From positions 8,984,001-9,048,000 of the forward strand of contig NZ_CP114036.1 in NCBI RefSeq assembly GCF_026898115.1: a stretch of 64,000 bases of DNA, in the 5' to 3' direction. This DNA comes from Streptomyces sp. S465. Lineage in GTDB: Bacteria > Actinomycetota > Actinomycetes > Streptomycetales > Streptomycetaceae. The first letter of the stretch is position 1. Every line of letters begins with the position of its first letter. Below, in pieces: positions 9,801-16,513 of this stretch. The notes under the pieces are model-generated. The model was not told the origin of the DNA, searched no databases, and saw nothing but the letters and a program-made list of their open reading frames with translations. The position numbers were made by a program, and so were the translations under genes.

Positions 9801-10261
9801 TGCACCAGCTGATGGCGTACAAGGACGAGTACGAGGTGGCCCGCCTGCATCTGGACCCCGCCGAACAGGCCCGTATCCGCGAGGAGTTCGGCCCGGACGC
9901 CACCGTCTCCGTCCTGCTGCACCCGCCGGTACTGCGCGCCCTGGGCATGAACCGCAAACTGCGCCTGCGCCGCACCAGCGGTCCCGCCTTCCGCGCCCTG
10001 CGGGCCACCCGACGGCTGCGCGGCACCCCACTGGACCCCTTCGGCCACACGGCCGTGCGCCGCATGGAGCGCGCCCTGATCACGGAGTACGAGGAGCTGA
10101 TGCGGCAGGCCCTCGACCGGCTCACCCCGGACAGCGCGGACGCGGTCGTCCGGATCGCCGAACTGCCGGAGACCATCCGCGGCTACGAGCACATCAAGGT
10201 GGCACGGGTTAGGGAATACCGCGAGCGGGCCCGCTCGGCGCTGGCCGCACTGCCGGACTGA
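6836..10261 (+). CDS. Fused indolepyruvate:ferredoxin oxidoreductase
   Basis: 1141-residue single-chain 2-oxoacid:ferredoxin oxidoreductase, the large fused form in which the thiamine-diphosphate-binding chain and the gamma chain are joined. Seen in order: an N-terminal pyrimidine-domain region (YQGSPLGGVDLEM), the TPP-type segment (GIGCHAMVALDGGGN, TYKLLYNEAVAMTGGQ), a cysteine cluster for Fe-S centres (CEGCGDCAEQSTC, CNSDFSCLKGDC) and a C-terminal gamma domain (GIGGTGVVTAAQIL, GLDQTGLAQKGG). It oxidatively decarboxylates aryl or branched 2-oxoacids to acyl-CoA with ferredoxin. GTG 6836 is taken as the start because GGAGG lies 6 bases upstream; the frame is open 56 codons earlier, across low-complexity CT-rich sequence. 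Confidence 0.92.
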   Translation: MSALPISPSRDDTYTASEGRAPMSGVQALVRLTLEQRRLDRARGLDTRVFVSGYQGSPLGGVDLEMGRAARFLEEAGVVFQAGLNEELAATAVGGTQLLDQLPGRRHEGVTGFWYGKNPGLDRAADAIRHATLAGTAPLGGAVAWIGDDPDCKSSTVPSSCEPMCQSLCMPLFAPGSVRELIDYGLHAVALSRAAGLWTGLKIVADVADSSATVDLTGLGHGIPEPVRRAAGSPPVLVGPAALDAEQDLLVRRLDIARGYAREHRLNRIVSSARQATLGVIASGTSFAVVRRALNDLGIDEAETERLGIRLIALGMPFPLDGDHLAELTRGLDRLLVVEDKTAFLEGHLKKALYRRPDAPAVVGRLDETGRPLLPVRGTLKADDVSRALAGLIGAERLPRQAAVIVRRPRPSGLRMLPLVAARTPFFCSGCPHNISTRTTQDTLVGVGIGCHAMVALDGGGNRGHQIGVTQMGGEGAQWFGLAPFTDDGHFVQNLGDGTFHHSGSLAVRAAVAAGVTMTYKLLYNEAVAMTGGQSVEGRLDVAALTRLLALEGVRRIVVTTPEPRSYRRVRLDPRASVRHRDDLADVERELAAIEGVTVLIHDDRCAAEERRLRKRGVLPTPTGKVVVNERVCEGCGDCAEQSTCLSVQPVETEFGRKTRIHQPSCNSDFSCLKGDCPSFLLVEPGPSAGRTPRRIPEPPVELPDPERRFTGREIVLRMPGIGGTGVVTAAQILQMAAHLDGMYAAGLDQTGLAQKGGPVVSDVRIGKDPVTGAVRASDATVDVLLGFDLLGAAADGNLTTCAPERTVAVVNTAVVPTAAMITKGAPVPGGPEDALARIAAATRSDALLPLDAQGLAERLFGDHMPANLLLLGAAYQHGCLPVSAEAVERAVELGGASVAKNLAAFRWGRAAVADPEAARRVTAPQEAARPSTTLEEAIDLRVADLTAYQDSAYAERYHRAVRTVTRLATERAGEEHGRRVAFAFAKALHQLMAYKDEYEVARLHLDPAEQARIREEFGPDATVSVLLHPPVLRALGMNRKLRLRRTSGPAFRALRATRRLRGTPLDPFGHTAVRRMERALITEYEELMRQALDRLTPDSADAVVRIAELPETIRGYEHIKVARVREYRERARSALAALPD

Positions 10262-10479
10262 GCCCGGCGGCGCAGCGCGGCCTGGCAGCTCACCTCCGTC
10301 TCACGCGATCCCCTGTCGGCGGGTGCGGCCCGCCGTGGTCAGCACGGCAGTGAGATCGGCTCGGAGGCCGCCGGGCCGCACCGCGACAGTCCGGGCAGCG
10401 CGTTCTACGGTGGAAGAGGGGACATCAACGGTGGAACCTCCGCCATGGCAATTCCGGACCCCAGGGGCAGCGAGGCCGT

Positions 10480-11274
10480 GTGATGAGCGAAGCGGAGCAC
10501 GACGGCCACGGGTTCGTCGACGAGGAAGAGCAGGACGACCAGGAGATCGCCCATGGCCGGGCACACCGCCGGGGCGAGTGGCATCGGGACGAGCGGGGCG
10601 AGGAAGCACAGGAAGGTGAGCTCCTCCCCGCGGGTGAGGAGACCGATCGGAGCCCCGATGTCCTCCTCGACGTCCCCCGCCTGGAGGTCGATGAGATCGG
10701 CCTCGAGGTGGAGGATCTGCGTGCTCGTGTCTCCTTGCAGGCGGAAGTCCTGGACCTGCTCAAGCTGAACGTCGGCGCCGATGTCCACCTGGGACGCGTC
10801 AAGCTGGAGATCAAGGGCGTGGAGGCGCAGGCGCTGCTGAAGGTGCGGCTGGACAACGTCGCGCGGGTCGTCGGCCGGGTACTGCGCACGATCGACAACA
10901 ACCCGCAGATCCTGGAGCAGATCACCCAAGGGGCCGGAGCCGCGGTACGGGACGTCGGCGGCGGAGCCGGCAGCGCGGTCGACGAGCTGGGACGCGGCAC
11001 AGCCGAAGCGGCCGAGGACGTCGGCAGGAGCGCGGGCGGCGCCGTCCGGGAGGCGGGCAGGACCGCGGGCGAGTCCGCGCGGGCCCTGGGCAAGGGGGCG
11101 GGAAAAGCAGCCGGTAAGGCGGTGCGCGGCGCGGAGAAGAGCGCGCGGAGACCGAGCGGGTCCGCGGAATCGGCTGCCGAGGACACGGCCGACGCCGCCG
11201 AGCCGACCGCGCGGCGGCCGAAACACGGGGCGGAGCGCGGACAGACCCGGAAGCGCACGTCTGAGCCGCCCTGA
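10480..11274 (+). CDS. Conserved actinobacterial protein with Ala/Gly-rich tail
   Basis: 264 residues, function unknown. The first 60 residues are acidic and low in complexity. Residues 60-140 form the only conserved-looking core, rich in alternating hydrophobic strands (LDVPRLEVDEIGLEVEDL, LLKLNVGADVHLGRVKLEI). The rest is an Ala/Gly/Arg/Glu repeat region (AGxAVREAGRTAGESARA type) resembling LEA-like or histone-like low-complexity tails. I recall the core from uncharacterised streptomycete proteins but no function. The start could be 10480 or the second ATG at 10483. Another unknown gene follows 37 bases on. Confidence 0.7.
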   Translation: MMSEAEHDGHGFVDEEEQDDQEIAHGRAHRRGEWHRDERGEEAQEGELLPAGEETDRSPDVLLDVPRLEVDEIGLEVEDLRARVSLQAEVLDLLKLNVGADVHLGRVKLEIKGVEAQALLKVRLDNVARVVGRVLRTIDNNPQILEQITQGAGAAVRDVGGGAGSAVDELGRGTAEAAEDVGRSAGGAVREAGRTAGESARALGKGAGKAAGKAVRGAEKSARRPSGSAESAAEDTADAAEPTARRPKHGAERGQTRKRTSEPP

Positions 11275-11310
11275 AACGATGCGCCCGACGGACGCGGACC
11301 GGGGCGCGCC

Positions 11311-11712
11311 GTGGGCCAGGAGGAGGCAGCGGGACAGGACGCGGGCGACGCCGCGGAGGCGGCGGGGCGCGGTCAGGACGAGCGGACGGCGGACATCTCC
11401 TTCGCCTCCTCCCTGCGGGCATCCGATCTTCGTTTTCTGCACGAGCCACAGGCACGGGTGACCTTCCACGGCACCCCCGGCCGCCGGTCGACATCACGCA
11501 GCGTGCGAAGAAACCTGCCCGAGCGTGTGCGGGCGCGGGTCGCCTACCAGGACGTCGACATCGCCTACACGCTCGCCACGACATGCACCGGCGGCTCCCA
11601 CGACTCGACCGAACGCCGCACGCTCGGCGATCCCGCCCCGGACAGCGATGACGCGGCCCGCGACGCGGACGGGCCGGCGGACGCCGAACGCACCGACAGC
11701 GCCTGGCCATGA
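11311..11712 (+). CDS. Hypothetical protein downstream of the Ala/Gly-rich protein
   Basis: 133 residues from GTG 11311, not recognised. The middle (residues 28-90) has varied, folded-looking composition (SLRASDLRFLHEPQARVTFH, RRNLPERVRARVAYQDV) while both ends are acidic and disordered in appearance. It follows the previous gene by 37 bases in the same direction and could be in one operon with it. There is no strong ribosome site. The coding case rests on composition and the open frame only, so confidence is moderate. Confidence 0.45.
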   Translation: MGQEEAAGQDAGDAAEAAGRGQDERTADISFASSLRASDLRFLHEPQARVTFHGTPGRRSTSRSVRRNLPERVRARVAYQDVDIAYTLATTCTGGSHDSTERRTLGDPAPDSDDAARDADGPADAERTDSAWP

Positions 11713-11829
11713 TGTGTGCCACGTGAGCCGCGTGGCCGTCTTCGGCAGGGCAGATCGCGCCCCAGCGGGCTGGGCGTGGCGACGACCTACGCCCAGGTCC
11801 TCATCGCCACCGACGAGCCACCCCGCGGC

Positions 11830-12672
11830 TCACTCATCGGTGGCCTCCCCTCGTGTGTCGCGGACCGCGTGCAGAATTGCCTGGGCGCGTTCGTAGACGG
11901 GCCGGTCGAGCATCTCGCCGTTGAGCGCGGTCGCGCCGCCGTCGTGTGCGGCCGCCGCCAGGACCTGGCGGGCCCAGGCCACTTCCCGCTCGTCGGGTGT
12001 GAACGCGCGGAGAATGGGTGGGATCTGGCGGGGGTGGATGCACAGTTTCGCGGTGTAGCCGAGGCTTTTGGCGTGCACCGCGTCCGCGTGGACCTGGTCC
12101 GGATCGTCGAATTGCGGGGTGACGCCGTCGATCGGGCCGGCGGTCCTGGCCGCCGCGGCGGCCAGGACCAGGTGCTGGCGGGCGTGGCTGAGGGCGGCGG
12201 GGTCGGTGGGGGAGACGCCGAGGTCGTTGGCGAGGTCGATGTTGCCGAGCGCGGGCCGGGCCACGTTCGCCGCGGCGCAGATCCGGTCGGCGGCCAGAAC
12301 GCCCGCCGCCGTTTCGATGAGTGGCACCACGGCGCGGTCCGGGGCCAGACGGGAGGCGGCCGCGGCGATGTCCTCGGGTGTCTCGGACTTCGGCAGCATC
12401 ACATGGCAGTGGGCTTCGGCGACCAGACGCAGGTCGCCGGCGAACCAGGGGGTGCCGACGGCGTTGACCCTGACCACGACCGAATCGAGGACGGCCTGTG
12501 TACGCAGCCATGCGGCGACCTCGTCGCGGGCCGTGTCCTTGTCCGAGGCGGGCACCGCGTCCTCGAGGTCGATGATGGTGGCGTCGGCTCCGGAGGACAG
12601 GGCCCTGGCGAAGCGGTCGGGCCGGTTGCCGGGGACGAACAGGAAGCTGCGGGCGTGTCGGAGGGTGTTCAT
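11830..12672 (-). CDS. CoA-ester lyase (HpcH/HpaI, CitE-like)
   Basis: 280-residue TIM-barrel aldolase of the citrate lyase beta/malyl-CoA lyase group. Family motifs: RSFLFVPGNRPDRFAR at the start, DLEDAVPASDK (metal and substrate-binding acidic residues), VVPLIETAAGVL and KLCIHPRQIPP near the C-terminus. These enzymes cleave or form malyl-, citramalyl- or 3-hydroxyacyl-CoA esters. Its ATG overlaps by four bases (ATGA) the stop of an aldehyde dehydrogenase remnant, showing it once formed a coupled operon with a complete dehydrogenase and the CaiB-like transferase upstream. Together they suggest activation of an organic acid as CoA ester and its C-C cleavage; the exact substrate is unknown. 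Confidence 0.9.
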   Translation of the reverse strand: MNTLRHARSFLFVPGNRPDRFARALSSGADATIIDLEDAVPASDKDTARDEVAAWLRTQAVLDSVVVRVNAVGTPWFAGDLRLVAEAHCHVMLPKSETPEDIAAAASRLAPDRAVVPLIETAAGVLAADRICAAANVARPALGNIDLANDLGVSPTDPAALSHARQHLVLAAAAARTAGPIDGVTPQFDDPDQVHADAVHAKSLGYTAKLCIHPRQIPPILRAFTPDEREVAWARQVLAAAAHDGGATALNGEMLDRPVYERAQAILHAVRDTRGEATDE

Positions 12673-12893
12673 GCGAGCGATACCACCGTGGTCTTGGTCT
12701 CGGTGAAGAAGTCCAGGGCCTCGTAGCCTTTTCGCGGCCGTAGCCGAAGGCGCCGAAGCCGCCGAAGGGCGGTTCGACACCGCCGCCGGCGTCGTACGTT
12801 GCGGTGGCCGCGTCCGATGCCGCGGGTCCATACCGCTCCGAGCAGGGCGTAGTCGGTGCCGTTGGCGAGGGCGACGGCCTCGGTGGTGTTCAG
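12669..12893 (-). pseudogene. Aldehyde dehydrogenase C-terminal remnant
   Basis: Only about 70 residues of an aldehyde dehydrogenase survive, spread over two frames. One frame gives EAVALANGTDYALLGAVWTR and, at the end, GYEALDFFTETKTTVV; between them a second frame gives GGGVEPPFGGFGAFGYGREK. These are the standard C-terminal ALDH blocks. The first break loses roughly a dozen residues (the usual R-x-G-T-V-W-V segment); the second is a one-base deletion in the REKG codons. The remnant begins directly at the stop of the CoA-transferase gene, so nearly all of the enzyme was lost by deletion. Its old stop codon still overlaps the lyase start. Confidence 0.85.
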
Positions 12894-14104
12894 GCCGTGG
12901 CCTGCGTGTGGCCGGCGTCCAGGCCGAGCCATTCCAGGACGGAGTCGGTGTGCTCGCCGACCGCGGGGACGGCGCCCATCGCCGTCTCGCGGGTCTCGTT
13001 GAGCATCGGTGGGCGCAGCGCACGCACCGGGCCGGCCGGGGTGGCGACGGTGCGCACGCGGTCGCGTGCGAGGAGCTGGGGATGCTGGGCGGCGTCGGCG
13101 ACATCGCGCAGCCGGGCGTTGGCGATGCGGGCCTTCTCCAGCAGGGCCTCGACGTCCTCGATGCTCCGTCCGGCGAGCCGGGCCTCGATCAGGGCCGCCA
13201 CCTCGTCGCGGTGCTCGACCCGGTCGGAGTTGGTCGCGAACCGCGGATCCCGCGCCAGCCCCGGATCCTCCAGAATGTCCGAGCACAGCACGGCCCACTC
13301 CCGGTCGTTCTGCACCGCGAGGAAGATCTGCCGGCCGTCCCCGGTGGTGAAGGGGCCGTAGGGGGCGATCGCCGCGTGGTGGGCGCCGCTGCGCTGCGGG
13401 GGCGTGCCGCCGTAGGTGGCGTAGTACATCGGGTAGCCCATCCACTCGGTGAGCGCGTCCAGCATCGAGATCTCCAGATGCTGGCCCGTTCCGGTGCGCT
13501 CGCGCTCGTACAGGGCCGTCAGTACGGCCGAGAAGGTGTACATGCCTGCCGCGATGTCCGCGACGGGGATGCCGGCCTTGGCCGGGGTCTCGGGTGTTCC
13601 GGTGACCGAGACGACGCCGGCCTCGCACTGGACGAGCAGGTCGTAGGCCTTCTTCGCGCGGTACGGGCCGGAGGGGCCGTAGCCGCTGATGCCGGCCACG
13701 ATCAGCCGGGGGTGGTCGCGCAGCAGCTGCTCGGCGCCCAGCCCCAGCCGTTCGGCCGCGCCCGGACCGAGGTTCTGTACGAAGACATCCGCCCTGGCCA
13801 GCAGCCGGCGCATCACCTCGCCGCCGTGTGCGCTCTTCACATCGAGCGTGATGCTCTCCTTACCGCGGTTGAGCCAGACGAAGTGGCTGGACTGGCCGAG
13901 CACGGTGGTGTCGTAGGCGCGTGCGAAGTCGCCGCCGCCCGCACGCTCCACCTTGATCACCCGGGCGCCGAGGTCCGCGAGATGCCGGGTCGCCATGGGA
14001 GCGGCGACGGCCTGCTCGATCGCGACGACCGTGATCCCGCTCAACGGCAGCGCGGGACCTTCCGCCCCCGCGTGCGGTCCGTGCCTGCGCTGGTCCTCAC
14101 CCAT
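12890..14104 (-). CDS. CaiB/BaiF family CoA-transferase
   Basis: 404-residue class III CoA-transferase. Family blocks are all visible: PLSGITVVAIEQAVAAPMAT, DLGARVIKVER, FVWLNRGKESITLDV, LGLGAEQLLRDHPRLIVAGI, GYGPSGPYRAKKAYDLLVQ with the aspartate equivalent to the catalytic Asp that forms the aspartyl-CoA anhydride, and IPVADIAAGMY. It transfers CoA between carboxylates. The start at 14104 has a GGAGGA site 6 bases upstream; the longer frame from 14338 would overlap the regulator. It is the first gene of a unit with the ALDH remnant and CitE-like lyase and is divergent from a GntR regulator. Confidence 0.92.
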   Translation of the reverse strand: MGEDQRRHGPHAGAEGPALPLSGITVVAIEQAVAAPMATRHLADLGARVIKVERAGGGDFARAYDTTVLGQSSHFVWLNRGKESITLDVKSAHGGEVMRRLLARADVFVQNLGPGAAERLGLGAEQLLRDHPRLIVAGISGYGPSGPYRAKKAYDLLVQCEAGVVSVTGTPETPAKAGIPVADIAAGMYTFSAVLTALYERERTGTGQHLEISMLDALTEWMGYPMYYATYGGTPPQRSGAHHAAIAPYGPFTTGDGRQIFLAVQNDREWAVLCSDILEDPGLARDPRFATNSDRVEHRDEVAALIEARLAGRSIEDVEALLEKARIANARLRDVADAAQHPQLLARDRVRTVATPAGPVRALRPPMLNETRETAMGAVPAVGEHTDSVLEWLGLDAGHTQATA

Positions 14105-14175
14105 GTGTGTTCCTCCGGTGTCGGTGTGCGGGGCGGCGGGCGCCACGTTACGCACCAGAAATGCATGAGACAAGC

Positions 14176-14189
14176 GATAATGCATTATC
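14176..14189. promoter_or_regulatory. Perfect palindrome, likely GntR operator
   Basis: GATAATGCATTATC is a perfect 14-bp palindrome at 14176-14189, AT-rich in otherwise GC-rich DNA. It lies 72 bases upstream of the CoA-transferase start and 72 bases before the divergent GntR gene, so one regulator dimer could control both. Confidence 0.6.
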
Positions 14190-14261
14190 TGCTGAGAGTA
14201 TGCTTCCAGGGCTCTGTCCAGGCATGGTGACGACGACGGGACGACGACGGGAGAGGACACG

Positions 14262-14951
14262 ATGACGACGCGGGCCGGGACCGGCGGCGCGACGAAGAAG
14301 GACAAGATCGCCGCTGAACTGCGCCGCCGCATCCTCACCGGTCAACTGCCCCGCGGTGAACGGCTGCGCCAGGACCAGCTGGCCCGGGAACTGTCCACGA
14401 GCATCACCCCCGTCCGGGAGGCCATGCGGGTCCTGGAGGCGGAGGGGCTGCTGGTCTCCGAGTCGCACAAGGGGGTCCGGGTCGCCGGTCTCGACCTCGA
14501 GCGCACCAAGGGCACCTACATCGTGCGCAGGCTGGTGGAGAGCTACGCGATGCGCCGCGCCACCCTGCGGTTCAGCCGCCTGGACCTCGCCCAGGCCAGG
14601 GGGCTGATCGAACAGATGCAGCAGGCACTCGACGCGGCCGACCCGGCCCGCTACCAGGAACTCAACGAACGCTTCCACTTCCACTTCTACGAGCGGTGTG
14701 GCGTGCCCTCGCTGTGCGACGAGATCAGAGCGACATGGCAGAGCTTCCCGTGGGACCTGTCGCTGGAATCACTGGAGCGCAGCGCCGCGTCCCAGGCCGA
14801 GCACACGGCGATCGTCGACGCCATGGCGGTCGGCGACCCGGACCTCGTCGCCCAGGCCACCGAACAGCACATCGCCCATGGCTTCGCCTCGCTGATCGAG
14901 CGTGCCACGGGAACCCGGCGCCCCGATCCGTTCCCCCTGGAAGCCGACTGA
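14262..14951 (+). CDS. GntR-family regulator (FadR/FCD type)
   Basis: 229 residues. The N-terminal winged helix (KIAAELRRRILTGQLPRGER, TSITPVREAMRVLEAEGLL) is followed by an all-helical FCD effector domain containing metal-ligand-type histidines (ELNERFHFHFYERCG, EHTAIVDAM, TEQHIAHGF). FCD regulators of this kind bind carboxylates or CoA-related ligands. It is divergent from the CoA-transferase and a 14-bp palindrome lies midway between them, so it most likely represses the acid-CoA module until its substrate is present. Confidence 0.92.
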   Translation: MTTRAGTGGATKKDKIAAELRRRILTGQLPRGERLRQDQLARELSTSITPVREAMRVLEAEGLLVSESHKGVRVAGLDLERTKGTYIVRRLVESYAMRRATLRFSRLDLAQARGLIEQMQQALDAADPARYQELNERFHFHFYERCGVPSLCDEIRATWQSFPWDLSLESLERSAASQAEHTAIVDAMAVGDPDLVAQATEQHIAHGFASLIERATGTRRPDPFPLEAD

Positions 14952-15136
14952 CATCCGGTGATCGGACGTCAAGCCGGCCCGCACGCGCCTCGTTGGAACC
15001 GGGGGGGGCGAAGGGCGGCCGCTTCGGGCGGCGGGCACGGGAGCGGCGTTGGACTCCGCCCCGGGCGCGGAGCCTGCCCACCGGCGGCCGGGCCGCACCA
15101 CGTCCGGCACGGCGGCCGATGAGTGTCGGCCCGGTG

Positions 15137-16420
15137 TCAGCGGCGCAGCCCCAGGACTTCCGCGCCCGCGTAGCGGGCCTGGGGACCCAGCTCTTCCTCG
15201 ATGCGCACGAGCTGGTTGTACTTGGCGGTGCGGTCCGCGCGGGAGAGCGAGCCCGTCTTGATCTGGCCGCAGCCGGTGGCGACGGCGAGGTCGGCGATCG
15301 TGGTGTCCTCGGTCTCGCCGGAGCGGTGGGACAGGACGACGGTGTAGCCGGCGCCGCGGGCGGTGGCCACGGTGGCCAGGGTCTCGGTGAGGGTGCCGAT
15401 CTGGTTGACCTTGACCAGGATCGAGTTGGCGATGCCGTCCCGGATGCCGGCGCGCAGCAGCGTCTCGTTGGTGCAGAAGACGTCGTCGCCGGTGAGCTGG
15501 CAGCGGTCGCCCAGCCGGGCGGTCAGGGCCCGCCAGCCGTCGTGGTCGTCCTCGGCCATCGGGTCCTCGATCGAGGCGACGGGGTAGCGGTCGACGAGGG
15601 CGGCGAGGTAGTCGGCGTGTTCGGCGGGGGTGCGGCGGACGCCCTCGCCGGTGTAGTCGTAGTCGCCGTCGCGGAAGAACTCCGAGGTGGCCGGGTCCAT
15701 GACGAGGGTGATGTCGGTGCCGGGCCGGTAGCCGGTCTGTTCGATGGCGCGTACGACGCAGTCGAGGGCTTCCTCGGCGCTGCGCAGTTGGGGTGCGAAG
15801 CCCCCTTCGTCGCCGACGTTCACGCTGTGGCCGGCGGCGAGCAGGTGGGTGCGCAGGGTGTGGAAGACTTCCGAGCCCATGCGGACGGCCTCGGCGAAGG
15901 TGTCCGCGCCGATGGGGGCGATCATGAATTCCTGGAAGTCGAGCGGATTGTGGGCGTGGGCGCCGCCGTTGATGATGTTCATCATCGGCACCGGCAGCAG
16001 CCGGGCGTCGACTCCGCCGACGTAGCGGTACAGCGGTAGCCGGTGGGCCGCGGCCGCGGCCTTGGCGGTGGCCAGGGAGACACCGAGCAGGGCGTTGGCG
16101 CCCAACCGTGACTTGGTGGCTGTCCCGTCCAGTTCGATCATGGTGCGGTCGACCGTCGCCTGGTCCTCGGCGTGGAGTCCGGTGACGGCGTCCGCGATGC
16201 TCTCGTTCACGGCGTCCACGGCCCGCCGTACGCCCTTGCCGTGGAAACGGGCGGGGTCGCCGTCGCGCAGCTCCACCGCCTCCCGGGCGCCGGTGGAGGC
16301 GCCCGACGGGACGGCGGCGCGGCCGAGCGAGCCGTCCTTGAGTTCGACGTCCACCTCGACGGTCGGATTGCCCCGGCTGTCGATGATCTCCCGTGCGACG
16401 ACCCGGCTGATAGCGGTCAC
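15137..16420 (-). CDS. eno: Enolase (second, non-housekeeping copy likely)
   Basis: 427-residue phosphopyruvate hydratase, full length. It shows the enolase N-terminal block EIIDSRGNPTVEVDV, the SGASTGAREAVELRDGD loop, the metal ligands in LVMDPATSEFF, SIEDPMAEDD and LTGDDVFCTN, the catalytic lysine region ILVKVNQIGTL and the signature VVLSHRSGETEDTTIADLAV. It interconverts 2-phosphoglycerate and phosphoenolpyruvate. The start is GTG 16420 with GAGGAG upstream. Instead of the usual enolase neighbours it faces an HxlR-redoxin regulator, and streptomycetes carry a conditionally expressed second enolase, so I read this as that paralogue; the paralogy itself is inference. Confidence 0.95.
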   Translation of the reverse strand: MTAISRVVAREIIDSRGNPTVEVDVELKDGSLGRAAVPSGASTGAREAVELRDGDPARFHGKGVRRAVDAVNESIADAVTGLHAEDQATVDRTMIELDGTATKSRLGANALLGVSLATAKAAAAAHRLPLYRYVGGVDARLLPVPMMNIINGGAHAHNPLDFQEFMIAPIGADTFAEAVRMGSEVFHTLRTHLLAAGHSVNVGDEGGFAPQLRSAEEALDCVVRAIEQTGYRPGTDITLVMDPATSEFFRDGDYDYTGEGVRRTPAEHADYLAALVDRYPVASIEDPMAEDDHDGWRALTARLGDRCQLTGDDVFCTNETLLRAGIRDGIANSILVKVNQIGTLTETLATVATARGAGYTVVLSHRSGETEDTTIADLAVATGCGQIKTGSLSRADRTAKYNQLVRIEEELGPQARYAGAEVLGLRR

Positions 16421-16483
16421 GGTGCAGCTCCTCAGGCTGAGCCCGCACGGCGGCGGGCAGTAAGTTCCACGATGAAACAAAGT

Positions 16484-16507
16484 GAGTTCCGATTGGGAAC
16501 CTACTAT
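16484..16507 (+). promoter_or_regulatory. Leaderless promoter with HxlR-type operator
   Basis: TACTAT at 16502-16507 lies 6 bases before the ATG at 16514, indicating a leaderless message. The inverted repeat GTTCC (16486-16490) and GGAAC (16496-16500) falls in the spacer upstream of it, and a third AAGTTCC half-site sits at 16462-16468 on the enolase side. This is a likely autoregulatory site that also controls the divergent enolase. Confidence 0.5.
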
Positions 16508-16513
16508 GGGCGC

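Noticed and set aside
6677..10192. 1171-codon open frame antisense to the indolepyruvate oxidoreductase
   Set aside because: It mirrors the third-position GC bias of the sense gene; the sense strand shows clear TPP and Fe-S motifs, the antisense has Gly/Arg/Val/His-rich composition and no motif.
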